Of a stretch of DNA of 62,613 nucleotides, positions 26,550 to 35,037 are shown one piece after another (positions within the stretch are counted from its first letter, which is position 1; each line of letters opens with the position of its first letter). The notes under the pieces were generated by a model, which did not search any database, had not been told where the DNA came from, and saw only the letters and a list, made by a program, of their open reading frames with translations. Source of the stretch: JANXVV01 sp038230975. Lineage in GTDB: Bacteria; Planctomycetota; Phycisphaerae; Tepidisphaerales; Tepidisphaeraceae. The DNA is taken from the NCBI GenBank assembly GCA_038230975.1, contig JBBRMF010000003.1:1-62613 (forward strand), in the 5' to 3' direction. The translations under genes were made by a program, and so were the position numbers.

Positions 26550-27612
26550 ATTTCAACACCCTCTCCACCCTCGCCCCCGATCCCAGTTGATGCGTCGGGA
26601 TCGTCTCGATCAACTTATTGATCACCGTTTCCGAAGTCTGTCCCTGCGACTCGGCGTTGTAATTAAGCACAAGCCGATGACGCAGCACTGCGGTGGACAT
26701 CGCCTTGATATCATCGATCTCGACTTCCGGCCGTCCATCCAGTGCAGCGCGGGCCTGGGCGGCGGAAATGAGGGATTGACCACCGCGCGGGCCGCAACCC
26801 CAGAGTACCCAATCCTTGATGAACTTCGGGCTGGCCGGATCATTGTGTCTTGTTGCGCGAACAAGCTGCGCAACATAATTCACGATAAAATCGCTCACCG
26901 GCACACGGCGGACGACGCGCTGTAGTTCAAGCATTTCATCGCGCCCAATCACGGGTTTAGGCTCGACGAACTGGCCGGTGGTGGTAAGCCGATAGATTTT
27001 CTTTTCGTCGTCCAAATCAGGATAGTTGATGTAGACTTTCATCAGGAAGCGATCGAGCTGGGCTTCGGGCAGCGGATACGTGCCTTCCTGTTCGATCGGG
27101 TTCTGAGTGGCCAGCACGAAAAATGGATCGGGCAGCACGTATCGCTTACCGCCGGCCGATACCTGGCGTTCCTGCATTCCTTCCAACAAAGCGGCCTGCG
27201 TTTTGGGAGGAGTGCGATTAATTTCATCCGCCAACAACACGTTCGCGAAAATAGGACCGTTAAGAAACTTGAATGATCGATCGCCACTCGCGCGGTCTTC
27301 ATACATCACATCCGTTCCGGTGATATCGCTTGGCATGAGATCCGGCGTGAACTGAATACGGCCAAAATCCAGCGATAAACACTGCGCCAGCGTGCGGATC
27401 ATCAATGTCTTGGCCAAGCCGGGCACGCCTTCGAGAATGCAATGCCCGCGTGCAAAAAGGCTGATGAGCAACTGATCGATCGCCTCGCCTTGCCCCACGA
27501 TCGTGCCGGACATTTGCGCACGGATTTGATCGCGAGCCGTGCGGAGTTTTTGCAGGCCCTGAAGATCGGCGTCGATGGCGTCACCGTTGGGGAGGGTTGT
27601 TTGAGTGTTCAA
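26548..27612 (-). CDS. MoxR-family AAA+ ATPase
   Basis: A 354-residue AAA+ ATPase of the MoxR branch, a chaperone-like ATPase that activates or assembles partner proteins. Walker A GVPGLAKT is at 62-69 and Walker B LLADE at 126-130. The sensor-1 segment ATQNPIEQEG is near 168, and NRTPPKTQAALLEGMQERQV follows Walker B as in the family. It is the centre of the minus-strand cluster, with DUF58, BatA-like and VWA/GAT genes downstream and toroid, SIMPL and propeller genes upstream. Its own upstream gap of about 150 bp holds an RHSDFVIRHS palindrome, so a promoter or processing site may lie there. Confidence 0.9.
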   Translation of the reverse strand: MNTQTTLPNGDAIDADLQGLQKLRTARDQIRAQMSGTIVGQGEAIDQLLISLFARGHCILEGVPGLAKTLMIRTLAQCLSLDFGRIQFTPDLMPSDITGTDVMYEDRASGDRSFKFLNGPIFANVLLADEINRTPPKTQAALLEGMQERQVSAGGKRYVLPDPFFVLATQNPIEQEGTYPLPEAQLDRFLMKVYINYPDLDDEKKIYRLTTTGQFVEPKPVIGRDEMLELQRVVRRVPVSDFIVNYVAQLVRATRHNDPASPKFIKDWVLWGCGPRGGQSLISAAQARAALDGRPEVEIDDIKAMSTAVLRHRLVLNYNAESQGQTSETVINKLIETIPTHQLGSGARVERVLK

Positions 27613-27654
27613 GTGAGGTCGTCCTTTACTAGTGCAGATACTGATACGAATGTC

Positions 27655-27751
27655 GAATGACGAAATCCGAATTCATGAATGAAGCAGAACTGCGGCGTTT
27701 TTTCGTCATTTGAGCATTCGTCATTGATTCGTCATTCGGATTTCGTCATTC
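27655..27751. repeat. RHSDFVIRHS-type inverted repeat
   Basis: The perfect 18-bp arms GAATGACGAAATCCGAAT (27655-27672) and their complement (27734-27751) enclose a 61-nt loop. Extra TCATTCGTCATT units lie on the right side up to the stop of the gene at 27765. Confidence 0.8.
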
Positions 27752-27764
27752 GTCATTGGGTTTC

Positions 27765-28805
27765 TCATCTCTGGTAAATCGGCAAAAACTTATACGGCAA
27801 CTGTAGAATAATCAGCGAAATCCCCGTTCCATATACCGGCCCGACACCGTCTCCATTCCAGGAGCCATCGCCTTGCTGCATTTTTAGAATTTGCTCGCGC
27901 GTCGAGGGGAAATATTCATCCCAGTATTTGTCACCGGCCTGGTAAAAGGCCTGAGCCGCATACAGATGTGTGTAAAAATCGTGACCTTCGCCTTTGCTGA
28001 ATTCTTTCTGCGCGGAAAAGCGCTTCCACACGTACGCCATGCAAGTGTCGGCGAGGCGCGAATCATATTCGCCAGCGTTATAGAGCGTTGCGATGGCAGC
28101 GGCCGAAATCGGCAGGCGGGTATCACCCCCGGAGCCATAGGAATACTGAATGCCCCCTTCAGCCGTGCGGCAACGTTCAAGATATTTGACGGCTTCGTCG
28201 ATCGTTGCCTTCGGCACGCTGAACCCGGCGTTGTTCGCCGCGCGCAACCCTTGCATCTGCGTAACCGTGACCGATCCTTCATCACCACTGCCAGGCGTGT
28301 AGGTCCAACCGCCTAAATTGCTTTGGCCGCGCGCGGTGAGTCGAATCGCTTCGGTCAGGATTTTTTTGAGTTTCGTCCGCAGCCGCTCGTCGGTTTCCAT
28401 GCCATAGCATTCGGATAGGAACAGCATGCTGAACCCGTGCCCGTACATCGGTCGGCCTTCCTCTTCCCCGGGTCCGGTGATGAGTCCGGAAGGCGTTGCA
28501 TTGCTCATCAGATAGCGTTCGATCTTGCGAACCTGATCCGCATACGGCCCGCGCGTCGGAGTATTGCCGTTGGCCAGAAACGCCATGCCGGCGATGGAGG
28601 CCATCGTGATCGGATAGGCTTCACCATCGCGCATGTTGGTCCAGTTGCCATCCTGCGTTTGTGTTTTGGCGAGATAATCCAACCCTTTTTTCACGGCAGC
28701 CTGGCTTTTCTCGGTGACGTGCTTGGGATAGATCTCCTCGGCAGCGCGGAGTGGCAGCGTAAGCAGCATGGACAAGAGAATGGGAAGCGTTACGCGCGTC
28801 TTCAT
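27765..28805 (-). CDS. secreted alpha-toroid (prenyltransferase/squalene-cyclase-like repeat) protein
   Basis: A protein of 346 residues from the ATG at 28805; the longer frame needs a TTG. The signal peptide is MKTRVTLPILLSMLLTLPLRA. The rest has repeats of alpha-toroid type, such as AVKKGLDYLAKTQTQDGNWTN, GGWTYTP, GGIQYSYG and QILKMQQGDGSWNGD, as in squalene oxidase and prenyltransferase repeats. No catalytic motif of a cyclase is clear, so a binding or scaffold role is as likely as an enzymatic one. It begins ten bases after the SIMPL gene and is part of the MoxR cluster. Proteins of this kind are common near moxR in planctomycetes. Confidence 0.7.
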   Translation of the reverse strand: MKTRVTLPILLSMLLTLPLRAAEEIYPKHVTEKSQAAVKKGLDYLAKTQTQDGNWTNMRDGEAYPITMASIAGMAFLANGNTPTRGPYADQVRKIERYLMSNATPSGLITGPGEEEGRPMYGHGFSMLFLSECYGMETDERLRTKLKKILTEAIRLTARGQSNLGGWTYTPGSGDEGSVTVTQMQGLRAANNAGFSVPKATIDEAVKYLERCRTAEGGIQYSYGSGGDTRLPISAAAIATLYNAGEYDSRLADTCMAYVWKRFSAQKEFSKGEGHDFYTHLYAAQAFYQAGDKYWDEYFPSTREQILKMQQGDGSWNGDGVGPVYGTGISLIILQLPYKFLPIYQR

Positions 28806-28815
28806 GGAAGGGTCA

Positions 28816-29646
28816 TCACTTTGCGATTTCAAATTGCACGGTCAACGTCAACTTAAGCGAAATATCAGCCAAAAGATGGCTGGTTAATTCGGTGGGGTCA
28901 TTTTGCCCCATGCCGTTCATCGCCATCCACTGCGCCATGGCCGGGTTATCACCCCTGACCGGCGCCGAGTCTTGAATACTGACGATTCGCCCCAGTTTCA
29001 CACCGGCCAGATCCGCCAGGCGCTGCGCCTTTTTCTTGGCGTCTTCCATCGCTTCCTTGTAGACCTGCTCGCGCTGTGTGGAAGGGTCACCGATCTTAAA
29101 TTGCAGCATTCCCTGTCCCTGCCCGCTCTGCTGCATCATCTGCATTTGATAATAATTCATCGGAGTGGGCGGGCCAATTTGCAGGCCCGCATCGCGCCCG
29201 GTGTCAATCACCTTCATGACGGTATCCATCAATGCATCCACGGCTATTTTGTCGACGCCTTTGATCGAAATCTTCATGCTTTCGCTGGCCTGTACTTTAG
29301 GCTTGCCGACATTGGATGCGCGGCCTTGCATCATCTGTTGCTGTGCATTCGGGTCGATGGCCTGGCTCACCGACACACCGGTAGATTCAATGGTAAGGCG
29401 CGGCAATTTTAAACCTTCGATGGCAGCCACCGCTCGCTTTTTGGCGTCACGATATTTGACCATCGCGTCGTTCGTCAGTTCCGCTTCGCCGGAAACCACC
29501 GCGCCGATTTCGACCTCCGTGGGTTTGCTTTTGACGGTAGCGGTACCTGCCACGGTAATACCGGGTTGATCCGCCTGCGCAAATTGGCTTCCCGACAGCG
29601 CGAGCATTATTGCAAAAATTTTTCGGACGTATCGTGTGGAGATCAT
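28816..29646 (-). CDS. SIMPL (DUF541) domain periplasmic protein
   Basis: A protein of about 276 residues with a signal peptide at about 1-26 and a SIMPL/DUF541 domain. The domain begins GITVAGTATVKSKPTEVEIG and ends with DAKKKAQRLADLAGVKLGRI followed by LTVQFEI. The family includes YggE and BP26, periplasmic proteins linked to oxidative stress or channel-like oligomers. A Met/Gln-rich insertion (about 175-205, many MQMMQQSGQGQ) interrupts the domain. ATG at 29646 is preceded by AAGGAG about ten bases upstream. It is ten bases upstream of the toroid gene and 36 bases after the propeller gene. Confidence 0.8.
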   Translation of the reverse strand: MISTRYVRKIFAIMLALSGSQFAQADQPGITVAGTATVKSKPTEVEIGAVVSGEAELTNDAMVKYRDAKKRAVAAIEGLKLPRLTIESTGVSVSQAIDPNAQQQMMQGRASNVGKPKVQASESMKISIKGVDKIAVDALMDTVMKVIDTGRDAGLQIGPPTPMNYYQMQMMQQSGQGQGMLQFKIGDPSTQREQVYKEAMEDAKKKAQRLADLAGVKLGRIVSIQDSAPVRGDNPAMAQWMAMNGMGQNDPTELTSHLLADISLKLTLTVQFEIAK

Positions 29647-29681
29647 GGTCAAAATACTCCTTACCGTGGAACTAGACGGTT

Positions 29682-31802
29682 TTACCTGATGGAAGTTGCA
29701 GCGGCCGCGCCAACCGGATACGCCGTCACCGACACGTTAGAAATACTGATCAGCAAATCTCCGGTACGCAAGAGCGTTCCCCCGAGGGAATCCCGGTCGA
29801 TCCCGCGGAAATTCCGGGTATCGCGCGTCACATCGGCCACGGAGGTATTCACCTCAAAGATGCCGCGCGATAGAAACATCAGGTAGCTGGTGCCAGCGAC
29901 CAGCGCACGCACGTTGTCATTCGCATCGGGCAGTTTGGAAGATTTGAGCATCTTCCCGCTTTGAAAATCGATCGCGCTTAGCGACGTGGTATCCGAACCG
30001 GTGGTCAGGAGATAGAAATTTTTATCATCAAAGCCAGCAAGTGAAGTATCTGCCCCAACCGGGCGTTTCCATTTCAGGATCGGGCCACTGAGATCCAGGG
30101 CATACATGTCGCGCGTGCCACGGTCTTTGAAATAGAGCAGCCCATCACGTAACCACGCGGCGGCCGGCGCATCCATCGGTTCCGGCTGGTTGTAATTAAA
30201 ATTCTGATTCTGCGATAAAGGTTTCTCGTAACTGAAAGCCCACTCGATCGAACGGCCAACCGTATCAAAGGCGATCACCGCGCCGTTATTCGTCAGGACA
30301 TACAACATCCCCCCACTGTATTGAAGCAACGGCAGCGGATAGACCGGCATGCCGCGCCAGTTGTTGCTGATTTGTGGCTGACCCAGCATTGTTTCCCAAA
30401 GCAGCTTCCCGTCGATCCCAAGTGCCAGCAGATGAACTTCCTGGTTGTCTTTAGGATGGGCCGTGATGTAAATCGTCGAATCGACCACCAGCGGTGAACC
30501 GATGAACGCCCAGTTTTGCAGCACTCCTGTATCGCTCGACCACTTTCGCTTTCCGGTGGCCGGCTCGATGCTCGTCAGGCGAAAAGGTTCCTGATTGTTT
30601 AGCTTGTCGAGATTGACGGAAATAGTCAGAAGCGAGTCACCCGCCATCGCGATCGTGAACCGGCGCGCGTCGACCTGCCATTGCGTCAACTCATTGAACT
30701 TCTCGGCCAACTTTTTGAAATGGCTCGACCACCAGACCAACTTCCCCGTCTGCGCGTCAATCGCCCAGATAATTCCGTACCAATTCAAATAGACGCGCTT
30801 GCCATCGGTAACCGCTGCAGGCACCACGCGTGCCATCGGGGCCATTTGCATGCCCCACCCATTCTGGTTGATCTGCGCAAAAATCTTGTCCGACATCGAC
30901 TGATCCAGGAACTGCATCTGCCACTGCGGATGATCCTGCGCCGGCAGCGAAATGGGGCTGCTTGCCTGCGTCAATTCCGTGGTAGCTGCGGTGGTAGGAT
31001 GCGTGGTGGGTTGCGCAAGTGCCGTGAGATGAGCTTCGACGGATACATCTTTCCCGGCAATTTTGAGAATTTCGCCTGCATGTTTCTCGCGGATTGAGGC
31101 AGATAATTGACGAAATGCTTCTGATCGCCCGGCGCGGGATAACGCAGTCGCCTGCTTGATCTGAAGTCGCACCGGGGCCACAGAGGTTTCAGGATAGAAC
31201 TTGAGCACCTGGTTCCATGCCTGAGCCGCACCGGCATAGTCACCGGCTTCGAAAAGTGCATCCCCCAGGTGGTCAGCCGCTTTGTCACCAACCGATGTGA
31301 TGAAGAACTGATTGACCAGTTTTTTCAACTGTGCGACGGTATCCGCATCGCCCGCAGTCTCATGGGCCAAGGCTTGTTCCCACTGCTGTTTTGCCTTGGC
31401 ATCGTTGAATAACCTGAATGCTTCTTTGCCGTCAGGGGGCAGAGAAAGAAGGCTGCGCAGAAACTTTTGTCGCGTGGGAATCCAAAAGCCGTCTTTCGTA
31501 GGTGCCATCGCATTGGGATCGCCGGTGGCCGAGAACGTATCTAACGCCTTGAAAGCTTTATCCCATACTTTTTTGTCGCGATAGCGTTCAAAGTCCTCGA
31601 ATTGCTCGATGAGCTTCTGGTCTTCTTTCTTGATGGAGAAGCCATTGGCGGTTGGCGCTTCTTCAATTTGAGAGGATGTCTCCTCAACCTGAAGAGGTAC
31701 CATGAGCTGCATCGCGCGCGTGGATGCCGCAAGAACCAGTGCAAAGGCACAGGCGCAAGCCAGTATTGTCCGTCCCACGCGTCTGCAATTCGACTTTCCC
31801 AT
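29682..31802 (-). CDS. secreted TPR / PQQ-like beta-propeller protein
   Basis: About 706 residues from the ATG at 31802, chosen for the GGAGAAG upstream and the signal peptide (GRTILACACAFALVLAAS). The N-terminal third has TPR-like helices (ALFEAGDYAGAAQAWNQVLKFYP). A Thr/Pro linker follows. The C-terminal 400 residues are a PQQ-like eight-bladed propeller with WAIDAQTGKLVWW, YITAHPKD and FQSGKMLKSSKL. No quinone or metal ligands are clear, so it is more likely a scaffold like BamB or a sensor than a dehydrogenase. First gene of the cluster. Confidence 0.7.
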   Translation of the reverse strand: MGKSNCRRVGRTILACACAFALVLAASTRAMQLMVPLQVEETSSQIEEAPTANGFSIKKEDQKLIEQFEDFERYRDKKVWDKAFKALDTFSATGDPNAMAPTKDGFWIPTRQKFLRSLLSLPPDGKEAFRLFNDAKAKQQWEQALAHETAGDADTVAQLKKLVNQFFITSVGDKAADHLGDALFEAGDYAGAAQAWNQVLKFYPETSVAPVRLQIKQATALSRAGRSEAFRQLSASIREKHAGEILKIAGKDVSVEAHLTALAQPTTHPTTAATTELTQASSPISLPAQDHPQWQMQFLDQSMSDKIFAQINQNGWGMQMAPMARVVPAAVTDGKRVYLNWYGIIWAIDAQTGKLVWWSSHFKKLAEKFNELTQWQVDARRFTIAMAGDSLLTISVNLDKLNNQEPFRLTSIEPATGKRKWSSDTGVLQNWAFIGSPLVVDSTIYITAHPKDNQEVHLLALGIDGKLLWETMLGQPQISNNWRGMPVYPLPLLQYSGGMLYVLTNNGAVIAFDTVGRSIEWAFSYEKPLSQNQNFNYNQPEPMDAPAAAWLRDGLLYFKDRGTRDMYALDLSGPILKWKRPVGADTSLAGFDDKNFYLLTTGSDTTSLSAIDFQSGKMLKSSKLPDANDNVRALVAGTSYLMFLSRGIFEVNTSVADVTRDTRNFRGIDRDSLGGTLLRTGDLLISISNVSVTAYPVGAAAATSIR

Positions 31803-31989
31803 GGCCGACTTCTCCGCGGACATTGTTCGTACGCACAGTCTGTAAGTGTCTAACGCCGTTCTGGAACACAAGACGCGCGACAGATCGTAAAGTTTCGCCG
31901 TGGCGAATCGGGGCGATTGCGCTGTAAGGGGTATCCGGCGCAGCGGTAACTGTCAAACCGAATGACTAAGCCCCCTGTTGTTTACCGAT

Positions 31990-33330
31990 TTACGCGGGAT
32001 GCGACGATCGCCGCGTGAGAGTCGCCTTAACGGCATTTCGTGGTCGCAATGTGATGGTCGGCAGCAAGGCCAGAGGTGAAGTTTCAATCATTTTGGCTTG
32101 CCATTTCTGGGCGAGAGTCGCCATCAAGAGCGTCGATTCCATCCAGGCGAATGATTCCCCGATGCAGGATCTTGAGCCACCGCCAAATGGAAAGTAGGCA
32201 TAGCGTGGCCGTTCGATTTTTCCGAGCCATCGCTGTGGATCAAAACGCAAAGCATCCGGCCAGAATCGTTCATCGCGATGCGTCACCCAAGGGCACACCA
32301 GCACGACCGCGCCGGGCGGCAATGTGTAGCCTCCCACTTCACATTCGGTGATCACTTCGCGACCGATCCCCCAGGCGGGTGGATAGAGCCGCATCGATTC
32401 GGCCAGCACCGCACGCATGTAAGGCAGCTTCGGCACGTCCTCCGCCGTGGGAACGCGGCCTTGCAACACGGTCTGCAATTCCTCGAACATCATTTTTTCG
32501 CCCTCCGGATTTTGCGACAACAGATACCAGGTGAATGTCAACGCATTGGCGGTCGTCTCGTGACCGGCGGTGAAAAGCGTGATGCACTCATCGCGCAACT
32601 GGGTATCGCTCATACCGGAGCCATCCCCTTCAGAGTCGGTCGCGCGAAGCAGCATGGAGAGCAGGTCGCCACGATCGGCCCCGCTGTCACGCCGTTGCTG
32701 AATGAATTCGGCGATTTTCCGCCACAGTACGCGACGGGCTTTCCAAAATCGAAAGTTGCTCGGCAACGGTAAAAAATTCAGCAGTTGCCCAAACGGAATC
32801 ATCGCCCGCTTAAACATGCCGACGCTGACATCCATCGCCTTGCCGATCACCTCGACGTCGCTTTCAACATCGGCATCAAACAGTGTTTTGGCCACCACGG
32901 CTAACGTCAGTTGCATCATCTGTTCGTGAAGATCCACCGATTGACCGTCGCCCCAGCGATCGCTCATGCGCGTGGCGAACTGCGTCATCGCGTTGGCATA
33001 ACTCGCCACCCGCTGCGGATGAAACGCCGGCTGGGCCAGCCGTCGCTGGCGCTGATGAAACTTCCCTTCGCTGATAAGCAGCCCCTGCCCGAGCATGTCT
33101 TTGGCTTTACGAAGAGCCGGGCCTTTGATGAAGCAATCTTCGTGCGTGACCAGCACCTGGCGAATCGCATCCGGATGATTGAAAAGATAGAACCGACGCC
33201 TTCCACCAGTGAAGGAAACGGCATCACGAAACTCGCGCGAGAGGTTCGTCAGATAACAGAGCATATCGCGGCGAATTTCAAAAATTCGCGCGCCGGGGAA
33301 AACACTGCGTGGGCCGGGAGGGAAGTTCAT
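31990..33330 (-). CDS. cytochrome P450
   Basis: About 446 residues. The haem-binding loop FPFGGGSRSCIG holds the thiolate Cys at residue 389 (392 in the longer version). The I-helix AGHETTAN, ExxR (AESMR) and the PERF-like region are present, so it should be a working monooxygenase. The sequence has the long-chain oxidase look (CYP4/CYP102-like order), so fatty acids or terpenoids are possible substrates, which is inference. ATG at 33330 starts five bases after the ribH stop, and a UbiA-type prenyltransferase lies beyond ribH. No reductase or ferredoxin gene is nearby. Confidence 0.9.
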   Translation of the reverse strand: MNFPPGPRSVFPGARIFEIRRDMLCYLTNLSREFRDAVSFTGGRRRFYLFNHPDAIRQVLVTHEDCFIKGPALRKAKDMLGQGLLISEGKFHQRQRRLAQPAFHPQRVASYANAMTQFATRMSDRWGDGQSVDLHEQMMQLTLAVVAKTLFDADVESDVEVIGKAMDVSVGMFKRAMIPFGQLLNFLPLPSNFRFWKARRVLWRKIAEFIQQRRDSGADRGDLLSMLLRATDSEGDGSGMSDTQLRDECITLFTAGHETTANALTFTWYLLSQNPEGEKMMFEELQTVLQGRVPTAEDVPKLPYMRAVLAESMRLYPPAWGIGREVITECEVGGYTLPPGAVVLVCPWVTHRDERFWPDALRFDPQRWLGKIERPRYAYFPFGGGSRSCIGESFAWMESTLLMATLAQKWQAKMIETSPLALLPTITLRPRNAVKATLTRRSSHPA

Positions 33331-33335
33331 AGGTC

Positions 33336-33821
33336 TCAAGTTAATTGAGAAATCGTAGCCAGCAACGCGATCATCTCCACCGCCGCCTCCGCGGCTCGTT
33401 CACCGGCATGGCCATGCGAACCCCCGATGCGGTCAATCGCTTGTTGCTCTGTATTCGTCGTGAGCACGCCAAAAATGACCGGGAGCATTTCGGACAGGCT
33501 CACCTGCGCGATCCCCCGCGCACATTCGCCGGCAACGTATTCAAAGTGCGGCGTGTCGCCACGGATCACCGCTCCGACACATACAACGGCCGCCACGCGC
33601 TTTGTGCGGGCGATTGCTTTGGCCGCCAAAGGTAGCTCAAATGCGCCGGGGACATAATGAATGCTGATTCGGTCGGCATCGATCCCGAGCTCCTTGAGCC
33701 GCCGCACACAACCGGCTAGCAGTTCGACAACAATCGGCGCGTTAAATCGAGCGGCTACGATGGCAATTCGAGTGTCGGGAGGAATCTCTTTGGCGCTGAA
33801 CGCCGGGATTTGCGTGCTCAT
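33336..33821 (-). CDS. ribH: 6,7-dimethyl-8-ribityllumazine synthase
   Basis: RibH joins 3,4-dihydroxybutanone phosphate and 5-amino-6-ribitylaminouracil, the second-last step of riboflavin synthesis. From the ATG at 33821 the protein is 161 residues. Seen are RIAIVAARFN at 18-27, VPGAFELP at 57-64 and the RGDTPHFEYV active-site loop with His92. A TTG at 33848 would add nine residues. It is followed at five bases by the P450 gene, an unusual pairing. Other rib genes are not in the window. Confidence 0.95.
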   Translation of the reverse strand: MSTQIPAFSAKEIPPDTRIAIVAARFNAPIVVELLAGCVRRLKELGIDADRISIHYVPGAFELPLAAKAIARTKRVAAVVCVGAVIRGDTPHFEYVAGECARGIAQVSLSEMLPVIFGVLTTNTEQQAIDRIGGSHGHAGERAAEAAVEMIALLATISQLT

Positions 33822-33869
33822 GGGCAAAGCGTACGGAACCCACTTCAAAAAAGAAAGCGGTTTGCTCTG

Positions 33870-33906
33870 GGTTCCCTCCCCCCATGATTAAATGGGGGGA
33901 GGGGAC
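33870..33906. repeat. stem-loop, second copy of the 20145 type
   Basis: GGTTCCCTCCCCCCAT (33870-33885) pairs with 33892-33906, one mismatch, with a 6-nt AT-rich loop. The stop codon of the UbiA gene (33888-33890) lies in this loop, so the last residues of that protein (SPPPI) are repeat-encoded. Confidence 0.75.
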
Positions 33907-34937
33907 TGGATTTTGGTTACCGGCAAATCACTGGCGCCGGCGCGCTGGTACTGCGGCTTTTGGGACAACATGAGCATTTGGCTCCACCACCGCATCAACT
34001 GCACCGCAAAATACGCCACGGGCAAAAGCGAAAGCAGGATGAGGCCGGCGATCCAGTTGATATACACCGTGGCAAAACTGGCGTCGTACAGAATGAGCCA
34101 TAGCAACCCAAAGAGCATGAGCTTCTGTCCAGCCGCGCGTCGGGGCCGGGTGTTTTTGAAGATCCAGTACGCAAGCGCGATGAACGCCAGAACCGCGACG
34201 CCGGGCAGGATCAATCCGATTCGCAGCGACAGCGCGCGAGCCATCGACCCATCGTTTCTCAACGCCACGACGGAAATAGCCATCGCGTTAAGCAGCGCAA
34301 TTCCGCCGAACACACCCCACCAGTGACCCTTAGTCAGTGCCGGGCGTTTTTCTTCCCACACGTAGGCAACCGTCGACAAAATCGTCACGTGATTCAGGAG
34401 CAGCAGCGGATGCCAAAGTACGGGCAATTCCGGAGAAGCGATCAACGAATGACTGAACCGAATAAACCCGAGGCTTAGCAGCCCAAGCCCGACGAGATAT
34501 TTTCCCGCAAAATCGTAAAACGCGATCAACAATCCCGTGCTGACAACGAGGATGAAACTAAAATCCCCGTGCCTGGGCGACATTTTCGCATAGAAATATC
34601 CCCCCCCAATCGCGCACAGCGCCAGAAATGTGCAGATGCAATGCGCGGTGAGCAGCCCGATGCGTCCACTGGGGAGAGGGCGATTGGCGGCAATTTGCGC
34701 ATCGCGTCGGCGATCGATGATGTCGTTCAGGCTCATTCCAAATCCGTAGAGCCCGACGGAGACCAGAATCATCAACAACATTTGCGAGGTGGGTGGGATG
34801 AGAAATTGATTTTGCAGTTCACCCCGTCTCGCCCAGCGCAGAAGCAGACCACATTGACTATCCGCGATGGCGGTGAACGCCAGTGCCATTCGCGTCAGTT
34901 GCAGTACCGGAAGCAGGCGTCGCGACAGAGGGTGCAT
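33888..34937 (-). CDS. UbiA-family prenyltransferase
   Basis: A 349-residue polytopic membrane protein with about eight hydrophobic segments. The first Asp-rich motif NDIIDRRRDAQIAANRPL lies at 71-88. The second, usually D-x-x-x-D near a YD, is reduced to YDFAGKYLVG. UbiA enzymes attach prenyl chains to aromatic rings, haem or lipid heads. Here the acceptor is unknown; proximity to a P450 suggests terpenoid or quinone-like chemistry, as inference only. The last five residues and the stop are encoded inside a hairpin repeat, so the natural C-terminus may have been altered by repeat insertion. Confidence 0.7.
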   Translation of the reverse strand: MHPLSRRLLPVLQLTRMALAFTAIADSQCGLLLRWARRGELQNQFLIPPTSQMLLMILVSVGLYGFGMSLNDIIDRRRDAQIAANRPLPSGRIGLLTAHCICTFLALCAIGGGYFYAKMSPRHGDFSFILVVSTGLLIAFYDFAGKYLVGLGLLSLGFIRFSHSLIASPELPVLWHPLLLLNHVTILSTVAYVWEEKRPALTKGHWWGVFGGIALLNAMAISVVALRNDGSMARALSLRIGLILPGVAVLAFIALAYWIFKNTRPRRAAGQKLMLFGLLWLILYDASFATVYINWIAGLILLSLLPVAYFAVQLMRWWSQMLMLSQKPQYQRAGASDLPVTKIQSPPPI

Positions 34938-35037
34938 AGCGCATTCGAGCGAATCGATCCAAATCGGCTTTAAATCAAAGCCTTCTGTAGCGTAAGTGCC
35001 TTCGTGTGAAAAGGGAAATGCCTGCGGGAGTAATCGT

